NCBI GenBank assembly: GCA_023436205.1
Contig: JAEZKC010000116.1
Span: 24,872-88,871, forward strand
Direction of reading: 5' to 3'
Length of the DNA: 64,000 nt
DNA from: Fibrobacterota bacterium
Lineage (GTDB): Bacteria > Fibrobacterota > Chitinivibrionia > Chitinivibrionales > Chitinispirillaceae
Position 1 is the first letter of the stretch; each line of letters opens with the position of its first letter. A program made the translations under genes and the position numbers. Below are positions 43,785 to 51,280 of the stretch, one piece after another. The notes beneath the pieces are model-generated. The model did not search any database. It saw only the letters and a list, made by a program, of their open reading frames with translations, and had not been told where the DNA came from.

Positions 43785-44231
43785 TCACAGCTCATCAAGC
43801 TGCTTCACTCGCCGTTCATGTCTTCCACCTTCAAAACCACCAACCAACCAGGCGTCAAGAATCGCCTTTGAAATTTCCAGGGGCGTGGTTCTGGCTCCAA
43901 GCACCAACACATTGGAATCATTGTGCGCGCGGCTCAGGGTTGCCATTTCCGGAGTGAAACAGAGCGCAGCCCTTACTCCCTTGTGCCTATTGGCAGCTAT
44001 TGAAGCCCCCACACCGGTTCCGCAGAAAAGAACACCTCGGGGGGGTTCACCACTGGCCACCTTATTGGCGAGACAAGCTGCAAAACCCGGATAATCATCT
44101 TCTCTATCGTACTGGAGGGCTCCGCAATCTACCACTTCAAAACCCTTCTCTTCAAGGTAGGTCTTTATAACTGCCTTAAGTTCAAACCCGGCATGATCGC
44201 CCGCCACACAGATCTTTTTAGCCTTATCCAT
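43785..44231 (-). CDS. rpiB: Ribose-5-phosphate isomerase B
   Basis: 148 residues, the usual length. GDHAGFELK (about 11-19), GTGVGASIAANRHKGVRAAL with the active-site cysteine just before it in FCGTG (about 71-90), and HNDSNVLVLGARTT (about 102-115) are the RpiB blocks. It interconverts ribose- and ribulose-5-phosphate. It is the first gene of the minus-strand run and lies back to back with the ECF sigma gene. Confidence 0.96.
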   Translation of the reverse strand: MDKAKKICVAGDHAGFELKAVIKTYLEEKGFEVVDCGALQYDREDDYPGFAACLANKVASGEPPRGVLFCGTGVGASIAANRHKGVRAALCFTPEMATLSRAHNDSNVLVLGARTTPLEISKAILDAWLVGGFEGGRHERRVKQLDEL

Positions 44232-44294
44232 GAAAACTCCTGCGAATGATGATAGAAATTCGACAAAAAGCTCAAAATACTACACGCCTTTCAT

Positions 44295-44307
44295 TACGAA
44301 AAACGTA
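44295..44307. promoter_or_regulatory. Short inverted repeat in the rpiB / ECF sigma intergenic region
   Basis: TACG AAAAA CGTA is a 4-bp inverted repeat about 45 bases ahead of the ECF sigma GTG. It could be an operator or part of an ECF-type promoter. No sigma70 hexamer pair of good quality was found around it. Confidence 0.25.
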
Positions 44308-44351
44308 TTATGTTCTTGTAACAAAAAGCGTCTAAAAGGAGTCTAACAGTT

Positions 44352-44897
44352 GTGAAAGAGATTGATGAAACAACCTTAGTATCGGCTCAACGTGGAAACA
44401 GAAAGGCATTTGACCGCCTTTATAAGCATTATTCGCCTTTCATCTGGAGAATCTGTTACAGAGCAGCCAACGGAGAGAGGCCGATTGCGGAGGAACTGAT
44501 GCAGAACATTTTCATTAAAGTGCACCGTTCACTTGAGGGTTTTTCCCGCAGGTCTGCATTTTCCACCTGGCTTTATACAATAGCTTACAGCGGCATCAAG
44601 GATTTTTTCATTTCCACAGCCAAACACAACAATCGAATGATTTCCTTTGAGGAAAATAGCTATAGCACCGGATCTAAAGGCGAATCCTATGATGATCAGC
44701 AGCTTGTAAAAGAGGTGCTGACACCCTTATCGGAGACGGACAAGTTTCTGCTTACTGCTCGTGAAGTGGACGGTATCTCCTATGAGGATCTATCTTCCAT
44801 AACCGGAGAAACGGAAGGGGCACTGCGCACTCGCCTGTCCAGACTTAAAGCCGGTATCAGAACACGTTTAAGTGAACAGATAAAGGAGGCAGTATGA
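44352..44897 (+). CDS. RNA polymerase ECF sigma factor
   Basis: 181 residues from GTG, with AAGGAG 10 bases upstream. Region 2 (about 10-80: FDRLYKHYSPFIWRICYR, EELMQNIFIKVHRSLEGF, FSTWLYTIA) and region 4 (about 118-172: LSETDKFLLTAREVDGISYEDLSSITGETEGALRTRLSRLK) are both present with no region 3, which defines an ECF sigma. It overlaps the next gene by four bases (ATGA), the standard sigma/anti-sigma pairing. Confidence 0.95.
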   Translation: MKEIDETTLVSAQRGNRKAFDRLYKHYSPFIWRICYRAANGERPIAEELMQNIFIKVHRSLEGFSRRSAFSTWLYTIAYSGIKDFFISTAKHNNRMISFEENSYSTGSKGESYDDQQLVKEVLTPLSETDKFLLTAREVDGISYEDLSSITGETEGALRTRLSRLKAGIRTRLSEQIKEAV

Positions 44898-45238
44898 TGC
44901 ATAGTCTCAGAGAAGAACAGTTTTACAAAGCTCTGGGACAGGTCCCCCCTGTTCCCGATTACCTCGGGGATACCATTGCCAATCAGACTGGGCACGCTTT
45001 CCCCTACAGGAAGGTGCTGCTTGCAGCATCTCTTATACTGGCGGTTCTCATACCTGGATTGCTTTGGAACAAGTTGAGCTCCCCGGCCTATGCCGACAAT
45101 AAAGAAACCATGGAAGAACTGTTAACCTGCTGTGAATACCTGAACGGATCCGATTTATTGAACGAAACATCTGACTACCTGTTTGTCGACAATCAGCTTT
45201 CATCATTTTTCAGAAAGGAGTCTTCAAATGAGGACTAA
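44894..45238 (+). CDS. Likely anti-sigma factor, single-pass membrane protein
   Basis: 114 residues. A cytoplasmic N-terminal part of about 40 residues, one transmembrane helix (about 40-58) and a periplasmic tail with a CC pair (TCCEYL, about 79-84). The zinc H-x3-C-x2-C motif of the large ZAS anti-sigma class is absent. Its place, coupling to the ECF gene and topology make it the probable anti-sigma factor. It overlaps the first spy-like gene by 11 bases. Confidence 0.75.
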   Translation: MMHSLREEQFYKALGQVPPVPDYLGDTIANQTGHAFPYRKVLLAASLILAVLIPGLLWNKLSSPAYADNKETMEELLTCCEYLNGSDLLNETSDYLFVDNQLSSFFRKESSNED

Positions 45239-45746
45239 ACTATTTCTACTGTCAATCGTGGCTACTCTACTGCTTATCCCTGCCGGCATTTTCGCTCAAG
45301 ACGCCAGAGCAGAAAAGCACATGAAAAAAAGATGGGCGGAGCTGGGCATTACTTCCGAGCAGGAAGCGAAACTGCGCGAGCTTCATACAGAGGCCCAGAA
45401 ATCCCGCAAGGCTCATATGGAAAAGGTTAAAGATCTGCGGGAGAAAACAAGGCAAGAACTGCTCAAGGACAATCCTTCAAAAAGCACGTTGAACGATTAC
45501 GCCAAACAGATGGGTGACCTTCATAAAATTATGAATGAGAACCGCATCGATCACCTCCTGAAAATGAAGGCGATTCTCACGCCTGAACAGTTCAGCAAAA
45601 TAGCAAGCAGAGGTTTTATGGGTGGAGAGGGTCCAAAATGCGGCATGCGTTCTCATGGTATGAAAATGAAGGGGAAAATGGGTGGATGCCCCAGAGATGG
45701 CGGCGCAAATCACTGCCCCAAAGCAGATGGAGCACTCGTTGAGTAG
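45228..45746 (+). CDS. Spy/CpxP-like periplasmic protein with Met/Cys/His-rich tail
   Basis: 172 residues from ATG 45228 with AAAGGAG upstream. Signal peptide about 1-23. The LTxxQ family pattern is visible: WAELGITSEQEAKLRELH and ILTPEQFSKI (117-125), in a helical hairpin of charged helices. Residues 131-165 are rich in Met, Cys and His (C138, M140, H143, M145, M147, M151, C154, H162, C163), a likely metal-binding tail. Relatives include Spy, CpxP, ZraP and CnrX; the last senses metal for an ECF/anti-sigma pair. This may be the sensor of the circuit. Confidence 0.82.
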   Translation: MRTKLFLLSIVATLLLIPAGIFAQDARAEKHMKKRWAELGITSEQEAKLRELHTEAQKSRKAHMEKVKDLREKTRQELLKDNPSKSTLNDYAKQMGDLHKIMNENRIDHLLKMKAILTPEQFSKIASRGFMGGEGPKCGMRSHGMKMKGKMGGCPRDGGANHCPKADGALVE

Positions 45747-45759
45747 TTCAGTGTAGTCA

Positions 45760-45786
45760 GTTCAGGGGGGATATCCTTCCCTGAAC
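45760..45786. terminator. Hairpin downstream of first spy-like gene
   Basis: GTTCAGGG and CCCTGAAC form a perfect 8-bp stem around an inner GGATATCC palindrome. No clear T tract follows, so it may be a weak or Rho-assisted end, or an RNA stability element. The rest of the gap to the second spy-like gene (45787-45978) has no gene that I can support. Confidence 0.35.
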
Positions 45787-45978
45787 TTAGAATCAGAAGA
45801 ACCTCCCGCTTAAAAAATCTACCCAAGGCCGCAGACCATAACAGGTTTTCAAGCAGTTCCCCCCAGTGGTCCAATTTGCCACATATTGGTATTCTTCAGA
45901 GCAATAAACCTTTTTCCGAGGCGAATTAGTTTTCCCGAAATTTTTTTCCCCACTTCGACTCAATCGAAAGGAACAACA

Positions 45979-46536
45979 ATGAGAGTGAAACACCTGCTAC
46001 TGTCTCTTCTGACCGTTTCTGTTCTTGCGCCTCTTTCCACCAATGCTCAACCGAGGTCAGAGGTCAAAGTTCAATCTGTGAGGTCCTCGTCAGAAAGCTC
46101 AGACCTGAACTGGTTGCAAAAACGCAGGCTTAGAACTTTGCATAAAAGTATGCGACAGGTGAACAGGGATTACAGGCGAGAAGTTTCCGCGATTCAGGTA
46201 AGACTGAGCGCAGAGCTGGCCAAAAGTCATCCCAATAAAAAGAGACTCGATGCCTATTCTGAAAAATTGGGATCACTAAACGCCAAACATGCCAAACTGG
46301 TGACCCGTTATGAAATCAGAGCCAAAGACATAATGGGAAAAAGCTACAGTCCGCAATTTCAAAATGGCATTAGAATTGACAAAAACAAATTGGCCAGCAT
46401 TAAAGACAAGAAAAAACCTTCCTATTATAGGTATAGAAGATTGGGTCCTGTACAGTGGGGATGCATGCCCCAGAGTAGAACGACTCTTTTTCTAAAGGCG
46501 AGGCACTGTCCGGTATTGGTTGGCAGAATCAGATGA
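45979..46536 (+). CDS. Second Spy/CpxP-like periplasmic protein
   Basis: 185 residues from ATG 45979, with AAAGGA upstream. Signal peptide about 1-23 ending in TNAQP. The middle (about 43-120) is a strongly basic helical pair, LNWLQKRRLRTLHKSMRQ and KKRLDAYSEKLGSLNAKH, like Spy-family folds. The C-terminal region is basic and lacks the metal-type tail of its neighbour. It may be a chaperone arm of the same stress response; this is inferred from position and shape. Confidence 0.65.
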   Translation: MRVKHLLLSLLTVSVLAPLSTNAQPRSEVKVQSVRSSSESSDLNWLQKRRLRTLHKSMRQVNRDYRREVSAIQVRLSAELAKSHPNKKRLDAYSEKLGSLNAKHAKLVTRYEIRAKDIMGKSYSPQFQNGIRIDKNKLASIKDKKKPSYYRYRRLGPVQWGCMPQSRTTLFLKARHCPVLVGRIR

Positions 46537-46544
46537 AACAAAAA

Positions 46545-46580
46545 ATCCCGCTCTGTAAATACAGAGCGGGATCTTTTTTT
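46545..46580. terminator. Bidirectional intrinsic terminator between spy-like and fibro-slime genes
   Basis: ATCCCGCTCTGT and ACAGAGCGGGAT form a perfect 12-bp stem with a four-base loop. TTTTTTT follows on the plus strand, and the reverse complement is followed by TTTTTTG, so it serves both convergent genes. Confidence 0.9.
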
Positions 46581-46594
46581 CGATGCGTAATCTG

Positions 46595-48538
46595 TTATCT
46601 TGAAATACCAGCTTTCTTCTGCTGATTAAATGGTTTCCTTATTACCTGGCCACTCTTTGTCTTTTCAGCATATACACCGCTTACCCTGACAAGGTATACA
46701 CCCGGACCAGCTTTTCTCCCCTTATCAGTATAGCCATTCCACAGAAAAGCTAATTCGCGAGCTGCAAATAGAGAACGTTTCAATTTGCCCCTTTTAACCA
46801 CATTACCAACTGCATCATAAATTACTACATCACCAAACGTCTTTAATGCATCTGGAAGTTCAGCATCATCAGGTATGAGCGGTTTGGGAGAGCTTACCGT
46901 AATCAACATACCTTTGGTTGCTCCGTCTGTGGCATATCTGTAATTATCGATTGTTTTCTGTGAATACGTACTACTCAACAGGGTTACCCCTGGAATGAAG
47001 GGATTAGGCCCGATAGCAATTTGGCTTCTACCCACGCTCCCCACTGCAATGGTATCGGGTATCATACCTGGTTCAGTAACTATAATGATGGTCTCTTCAC
47101 CCTCACCGTTGAACCTTTTTTCCACCCGTGCCGAAGCACCGGTGAGTTTATTGACAGTAGCGACATTCAAATCGGCACTTATCCACTGAGCTGCTGTGGA
47201 ATGACGAACGTAGTTGCCGTAATCATCACGTAAAACGGCCCATATTGTGGCATAAGGGTCATCATTGGGCGCGAAATAGAGTTCGTTAAAACCATCCTTT
47301 ACATTATAACTCACCACAAGTGAGTCTTCCTGAATGTCCAGGCGTACCGGAGGACGCGGACCGACTTTGACTGTCAAGGTTTTAGTTGAAATCCTTTCAG
47401 GATTTTCAGGATCGCTATAGGTAGCAGTAATCTGCACGTCACCGGTTTTAGTGAAAGTCGTGTCGAAAAAAGGTCCCTTGCTGGTAGTGGTTACTCCATT
47501 TTGAACAATAGTCCAAGTCACATTGTCACTGAGGTGGGGCTGCCACACTTTGGCGCTATCAAAAAGATGGGCGTAAACAATAAATGGATTTCCGGCAGTG
47601 ATGGGCAGCTCACTGCTGTACGGGGTATTGCTCCCCACATTGGGCTGTGAACCTTCGGGATAAAGTCCCATCTCAGCGGGAGGGGAGATGATATTTGTCT
47701 GGATCAAGATATGGGAGTGTGCTGAATGGCGCTCCGCATAGAAAACATGCAGATCGTACTGTCTGCCATTTACAAGACCTAAATCATCCACATTGAATGA
47801 TTTTTGAATCGGCTCGTGAATACCACCAATATCCAGAATCAGTTTTTTATCCACAAACACCCATACGTCATCATCACCGTTAAATGTGAATCTCATCCCC
47901 GGCTTCTTGACAAACTGCCAGTGCAGTTCCATAGTATAGGAATAATTGTGATTTGGATTTATGCCCTGCTGGGCGTTGTATTCAGTATTTCCCAACTCAT
48001 GATTCCATTCATTTCCAAAGCCTTTGCCGTCTAGCGGGAAAAAGTTATCGGATTTGTACTCATACATTCCTCCAGTCAAGTGAACAAAGGGAAGAGAGTC
48101 ACGAATGACAATATTTTTAAACGCTGTGTCATAGGTGACATTCTGCACCCCCAAGTACCTGATAGTGCTGTCACGGTACTCTAAAACCCAGGAATCTCCA
48201 CCGTAACGCTGCTTATAACCTGCCTTGGGACTGTAATTGGGGATAGTATAATCACCACCCTGCCAGGGGCGGAACCATTTTTTGATGTAATAATTCAAAT
48301 AGGGGGAAGCACCCAGTTGCGGCTTACCTTCGGCATCCAGAGAAGTGGACACCATCCCCTCGCGCAGACCAGAGTTATGGCGCTGCTCAAATTCCGGATT
48401 TGAACGATCTGAATGATAATCATAAAAAGTAACCGGTACATAGATGATATCCGGCAGATTCTGTGCAGACACTCGCGCCGCGTACAGAAGCCCGACAATG
48501 CAGTACAAAGCGATTTTCAGCAAGGTTCTGTTCTTCAT
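46595..48538 (-). CDS. Fibro-slime domain secreted protein
   Basis: 647 residues with a signal peptide (about 1-25). The fibro-slime/PA14-like domain (about 28-290) shows DIIYVPVTFYDYHSD, YSYTMELHWQFV, FTFNGDDDVWVFVDKKLILDIGG and YDLHVFYAERHSAHSHILI. Ig-like segments follow (about 310-480), and a C-terminal domain has GPNPFIPGVTLLS with WNGYTDKGRKAGPGVYLVRVSG (a FlgD/Por-like export or sorting tail). Fibro-slime domains are characteristic of Fibrobacter adhesion and slime proteins. The likely role is attachment to polymers or the cell surface. Confidence 0.9.
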   Translation of the reverse strand: MKNRTLLKIALYCIVGLLYAARVSAQNLPDIIYVPVTFYDYHSDRSNPEFEQRHNSGLREGMVSTSLDAEGKPQLGASPYLNYYIKKWFRPWQGGDYTIPNYSPKAGYKQRYGGDSWVLEYRDSTIRYLGVQNVTYDTAFKNIVIRDSLPFVHLTGGMYEYKSDNFFPLDGKGFGNEWNHELGNTEYNAQQGINPNHNYSYTMELHWQFVKKPGMRFTFNGDDDVWVFVDKKLILDIGGIHEPIQKSFNVDDLGLVNGRQYDLHVFYAERHSAHSHILIQTNIISPPAEMGLYPEGSQPNVGSNTPYSSELPITAGNPFIVYAHLFDSAKVWQPHLSDNVTWTIVQNGVTTTSKGPFFDTTFTKTGDVQITATYSDPENPERISTKTLTVKVGPRPPVRLDIQEDSLVVSYNVKDGFNELYFAPNDDPYATIWAVLRDDYGNYVRHSTAAQWISADLNVATVNKLTGASARVEKRFNGEGEETIIIVTEPGMIPDTIAVGSVGRSQIAIGPNPFIPGVTLLSSTYSQKTIDNYRYATDGATKGMLITVSSPKPLIPDDAELPDALKTFGDVVIYDAVGNVVKRGKLKRSLFAARELAFLWNGYTDKGRKAGPGVYLVRVSGVYAEKTKSGQVIRKPFNQQKKAGISR

Positions 48539-48555
48539 AGCTGTTCACCCTTAGT

Positions 48556-48569
48556 TTTAAACGTTTAAA
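48556..48569. promoter_or_regulatory. Perfect 14-bp palindrome in the fibro-slime leader
   Basis: TTTAAACGTTTAAA is fully self-complementary, lying 18 bases before the start codon and about 20 bases downstream of the expected transcription start. It is a good candidate operator. Its protein is unknown. Confidence 0.4.
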
Positions 48570-48595
48570 TCGCCACCCACCCACTACTTCAGTTT

Positions 48596-48623
48596 ATAAT
48601 ATAAATATTCAAGTTGAGTTCAA
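48596..48623 (-). promoter_or_regulatory. Candidate promoter for the fibro-slime gene
   Basis: On the minus strand TTGAAC (48623-48618) and TATTAT (48601-48596) are 16 bases apart. A/T-rich overlap (TATAAA) makes the exact -10 uncertain. The 214-bp gap up to the recombinase holds no other gene that I can support. Confidence 0.4.
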
Positions 48624-48752
48624 GACAGATTTTAAAAAAAATGCTTGAAGAAATGTATTCACAAGTAGTACAGCGGCACCAAGTTTTCAAAGTTTTATAG
48701 CGTTTGAGTGCTCTAGCCCTACAAATAGGGTACTAAACAGCTGAAAAACAGT

Positions 48753-49697
48753 TCATTTTCCATTTTGGGAATTGGAATCTCTCTCCGCCCGCGGGTGAGC
48801 CTGCTTATAGACCTTAAGCAGATGCTCCCTGGAAATGTGGGTGTAGATCTGTGTGGTTGAGAGAGATGAATGCCCCAGAAGCTCTTTCACCGCCCGGATA
48901 TCTGCCCCGGAATCGAGCAGATGAGTGGCAAAAGAGTGTCGCAGCACGTGAGGGCTTTTCTTTTTCTGAATACTTACCTGCGAAAGACTTTTATTTACAA
49001 TCCGCTCTATTTGCCTTCGGGAGAGTTGCTCACCTTTTTTATTGATGAAGAGCGGTTCCTGTAAGCTTTGACCGGAAGGTCTAAGCGGAAGGTAGCTTTC
49101 TAACGCCTCTACTGCCTGATTGGTAATGGGGACAATCCTCTCCTTGCGGCCCTTACCCATTACTCTCACAGTCAACCTCCTGCGATCCACATCGGCCAGA
49201 GTCAAAGAATGCAATTCCGAAAGACGGATACCACTACCATAGAAAAACTCCACCACGGCACGATTGCGCAGACCTTCAAAATCGTCTGGTGTTTTTTCAT
49301 CCAGCCGCTCAGCCTGATCGCGAGTAAGAAAAACCGGCAGGGGTTTGTCCATCTTGGGAGTAGCCAGAGTTTTTGAAGGATTGACCGAAATGATCTGCTG
49401 TTTTATACAGTAGCGGCAGAGCGATTTCAATGAGGCTGCCTTTCGGGCCAGCGTACGGGCCTTAAGCCCCTGCTCCCGGATTGAATAGGTGAACGCACGG
49501 AGACTTGGTCGGGACAATGCACCGGAAATGGTCAGTGGCAATTTTCTGTTTCTAAGAAATTCCACAAATTGGGCAAGATCGCTTCTGTATGCCTCGGTAG
49601 TGTGGGCAGAATACCCCTTCTCCTTTTGGGCATACTGCAGAAACTGCTCTATCAAGCCGGTCAACTCAGAGCTGTTTTGATCTGGAGAAGCACTCAT
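48753..49697 (-). CDS. Tyrosine site-specific recombinase, XerC/XerD type
   Basis: 314 residues. N-terminal SAM-like domain (about 10-100) and catalytic domain with R158 (GSGIRLSELHSL), K182 (GKGRKER), H250 and R253 (HVLRHSFATH), H276 (LGHSSLSTTQIYTHI) and Y285. All catalytic residues are present. The length and AHTTEAYRSDL N-terminus match chromosome-dimer XerC or XerD, though only one is in the window and no dif site was found. Other integrases are possible but there is no mobile context. Confidence 0.92.
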   Translation of the reverse strand: MSASPDQNSSELTGLIEQFLQYAQKEKGYSAHTTEAYRSDLAQFVEFLRNRKLPLTISGALSRPSLRAFTYSIREQGLKARTLARKAASLKSLCRYCIKQQIISVNPSKTLATPKMDKPLPVFLTRDQAERLDEKTPDDFEGLRNRAVVEFFYGSGIRLSELHSLTLADVDRRRLTVRVMGKGRKERIVPITNQAVEALESYLPLRPSGQSLQEPLFINKKGEQLSRRQIERIVNKSLSQVSIQKKKSPHVLRHSFATHLLDSGADIRAVKELLGHSSLSTTQIYTHISREHLLKVYKQAHPRAERDSNSQNGK

Positions 49698-49805
49698 AAA
49701 TACAATATAGTATATTTTCTTTCTGGACTACGAACCACTGAGAAGTACTACGGAAATCAAATCCCAAATTTCTACTTCTCTTCTCACCTTTACCACGGAG
49801 CTGGA

Positions 49806-50684
49806 GTGCATAAAGGAATTATTTTAGCCGGTGGATCCGGAACTCGACTTTACCCCGCCACCATTGCAGTCTCTAAACAATTGATGCCGGTTTATGATAA
49901 ACCGATGATCTACTATCCCTTGTCTATTCTGATGTTGGCTGGTATAAAAGACATTCTGATCATCACTACTCCTGAAGATCAGACATCCTTTCAAAAACTG
50001 CTGGGAGATGGAAACCAGTGGGGCCTTTCCCTGTCGTATGCACAGCAACCTAAGCCGGAGGGTCTTGCTCAGGCATTTATTATTGGAGAAAAGTTCATCG
50101 GAAATGACCCTGTTGCTCTCATTCTGGGAGATAACATTTTCTGGGGACACGGACTGGTGCAATGCCTCAAAGTGGCCATAGCCCAACCGGATGTGGCCAC
50201 GGTGTTCGCATACCGGGTAAATGATCCTCACCGCTACGGCGTTGTGGAATTCGGGGATGATGGCAAAGCGGTGTCTCTGGAGGAAAAGCCGGCTCACCCC
50301 AAGAGTAAATTCGCGGTGACCGGCCTCTATTTCTATGATTCGGCAGTGAGCCAAATGGCCCGCCAGCTTAAACCTTCTCCCAGAGGTGAACTGGAAATCA
50401 CCGATCTCAACCGCCTCTACCTTCAGCAGAATCGACTGCAGGTAGTAAATCTGGGACGGGGCATCGCCTGGCTTGACACCGGAACTCACGATTCCATGCT
50501 GCAGGCATCGGAATTTGTGGAAGCTATCCAGGCGCGACAAGGGTTGAAGGTAAGTTGTCCCGAGGAGATCGCTTACAGATTAGGTTATATAGATACCGGG
50601 AAACTGGAAACTCTGGCCCGACCGATGGAGAAAAATGGTTATGGCAGATACTTACTAGAACTCATTAATGGAAACCAGGACTGA
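49806..50684 (+). CDS. rmlA: Glucose-1-phosphate thymidylyltransferase
   Basis: 292 residues from GTG 49806, with CGGAG 5 bases upstream; this is the normal RmlA length and start. HKGIILAGGSGTRLYPATIAVSKQLMPVYDKPMIYYPLS carries the nucleotide and sugar-phosphate loops (shown here as blocks: GGSGTRLYP and VSKQLMPVYDKPM), with LILGDNIFWG near 107 and VEFGDDGKAVSLEEKP near 148. It makes dTDP-glucose, the first step to dTDP-rhamnose. rmlC follows by 5 bases. Confidence 0.96.
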   Translation: MHKGIILAGGSGTRLYPATIAVSKQLMPVYDKPMIYYPLSILMLAGIKDILIITTPEDQTSFQKLLGDGNQWGLSLSYAQQPKPEGLAQAFIIGEKFIGNDPVALILGDNIFWGHGLVQCLKVAIAQPDVATVFAYRVNDPHRYGVVEFGDDGKAVSLEEKPAHPKSKFAVTGLYFYDSAVSQMARQLKPSPRGELEITDLNRLYLQQNRLQVVNLGRGIAWLDTGTHDSMLQASEFVEAIQARQGLKVSCPEEIAYRLGYIDTGKLETLARPMEKNGYGRYLLELINGNQD

Positions 50685-50689
50685 TCTGA

Positions 50690-51229
50690 ATGGAATTCAT
50701 CGAAACTGGTATCGCAGGTCTAATTCTTATCAAACCCAAAGTGTTCAATGACCACAGAGGTTTTTTCCTGGAAAGTTATTCTGAAGAAGCTTTCCGTAAA
50801 GCAGGAATCACCTGTTGTTTTGTGCAGGATAATCATTCCCGCTCCGCTCAGAAGGGGGTGGTGAGGGGTTTGCACTTTCAAAGGCAACCCTTTGCCCAAA
50901 GCAAACTGGTACGAGTCACCCGGGGATCGGTGTATGATGTAGTGGTTGACCTGCGCCAGGGTTCATCTACATTCGGCCAATGGCGGGGATTTGAGCTGAG
51001 CGAACGGAATTTTAACATGTTATTTGTTCCGCAGGGCTTTGCTCACGGTTTTTGCACATTGGAAGAGAACAGCGAAATGCAATATAAGGTGGATAACCCC
51101 TATTCCCCTACTCATGATGCAGGTATACTCTGGAATGATCCATCTTTTGGAATCGACTGGCCGGTGCAGAATCCGATACTATCTGAAAAAGATGGGAAAC
51201 TGCCATTGTTTAAAGACCTGCGTTTATAA
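50690..51229 (+). CDS. rmlC: dTDP-4-dehydrorhamnose 3,5-epimerase
   Basis: 179 residues of the cupin RmlC family. KVFNDHRGFFLESYSEEAF, GVVRGLHFQ with the catalytic histidine, LVRVTRGSVYDVVVDLR and FVPQGFAHGF are all present. It acts after RmlB, which is not in the window, and before RmlD; a candidate RmlD is at 38.3 kb. It is in an operon with rmlA. Confidence 0.96.
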   Translation: MEFIETGIAGLILIKPKVFNDHRGFFLESYSEEAFRKAGITCCFVQDNHSRSAQKGVVRGLHFQRQPFAQSKLVRVTRGSVYDVVVDLRQGSSTFGQWRGFELSERNFNMLFVPQGFAHGFCTLEENSEMQYKVDNPYSPTHDAGILWNDPSFGIDWPVQNPILSEKDGKLPLFKDLRL

Positions 51230-51234
51230 ATTTC

Positions 51235-51269
51235 AAAAGGAGATCGGAAAACCAGATCTCCTTTTTTTT
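51235..51269. terminator. Terminator between rmlC and ftsH (both strands)
   Basis: AAAAGGAGATC and GATCTCCTTTT pair over 11 bases with a nine-base loop, followed by T8 on the plus strand. On the minus strand TTTT also follows the stem, so it can end both convergent genes. Confidence 0.85.
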
Positions 51270-51280
51270 AAAACACCCAC

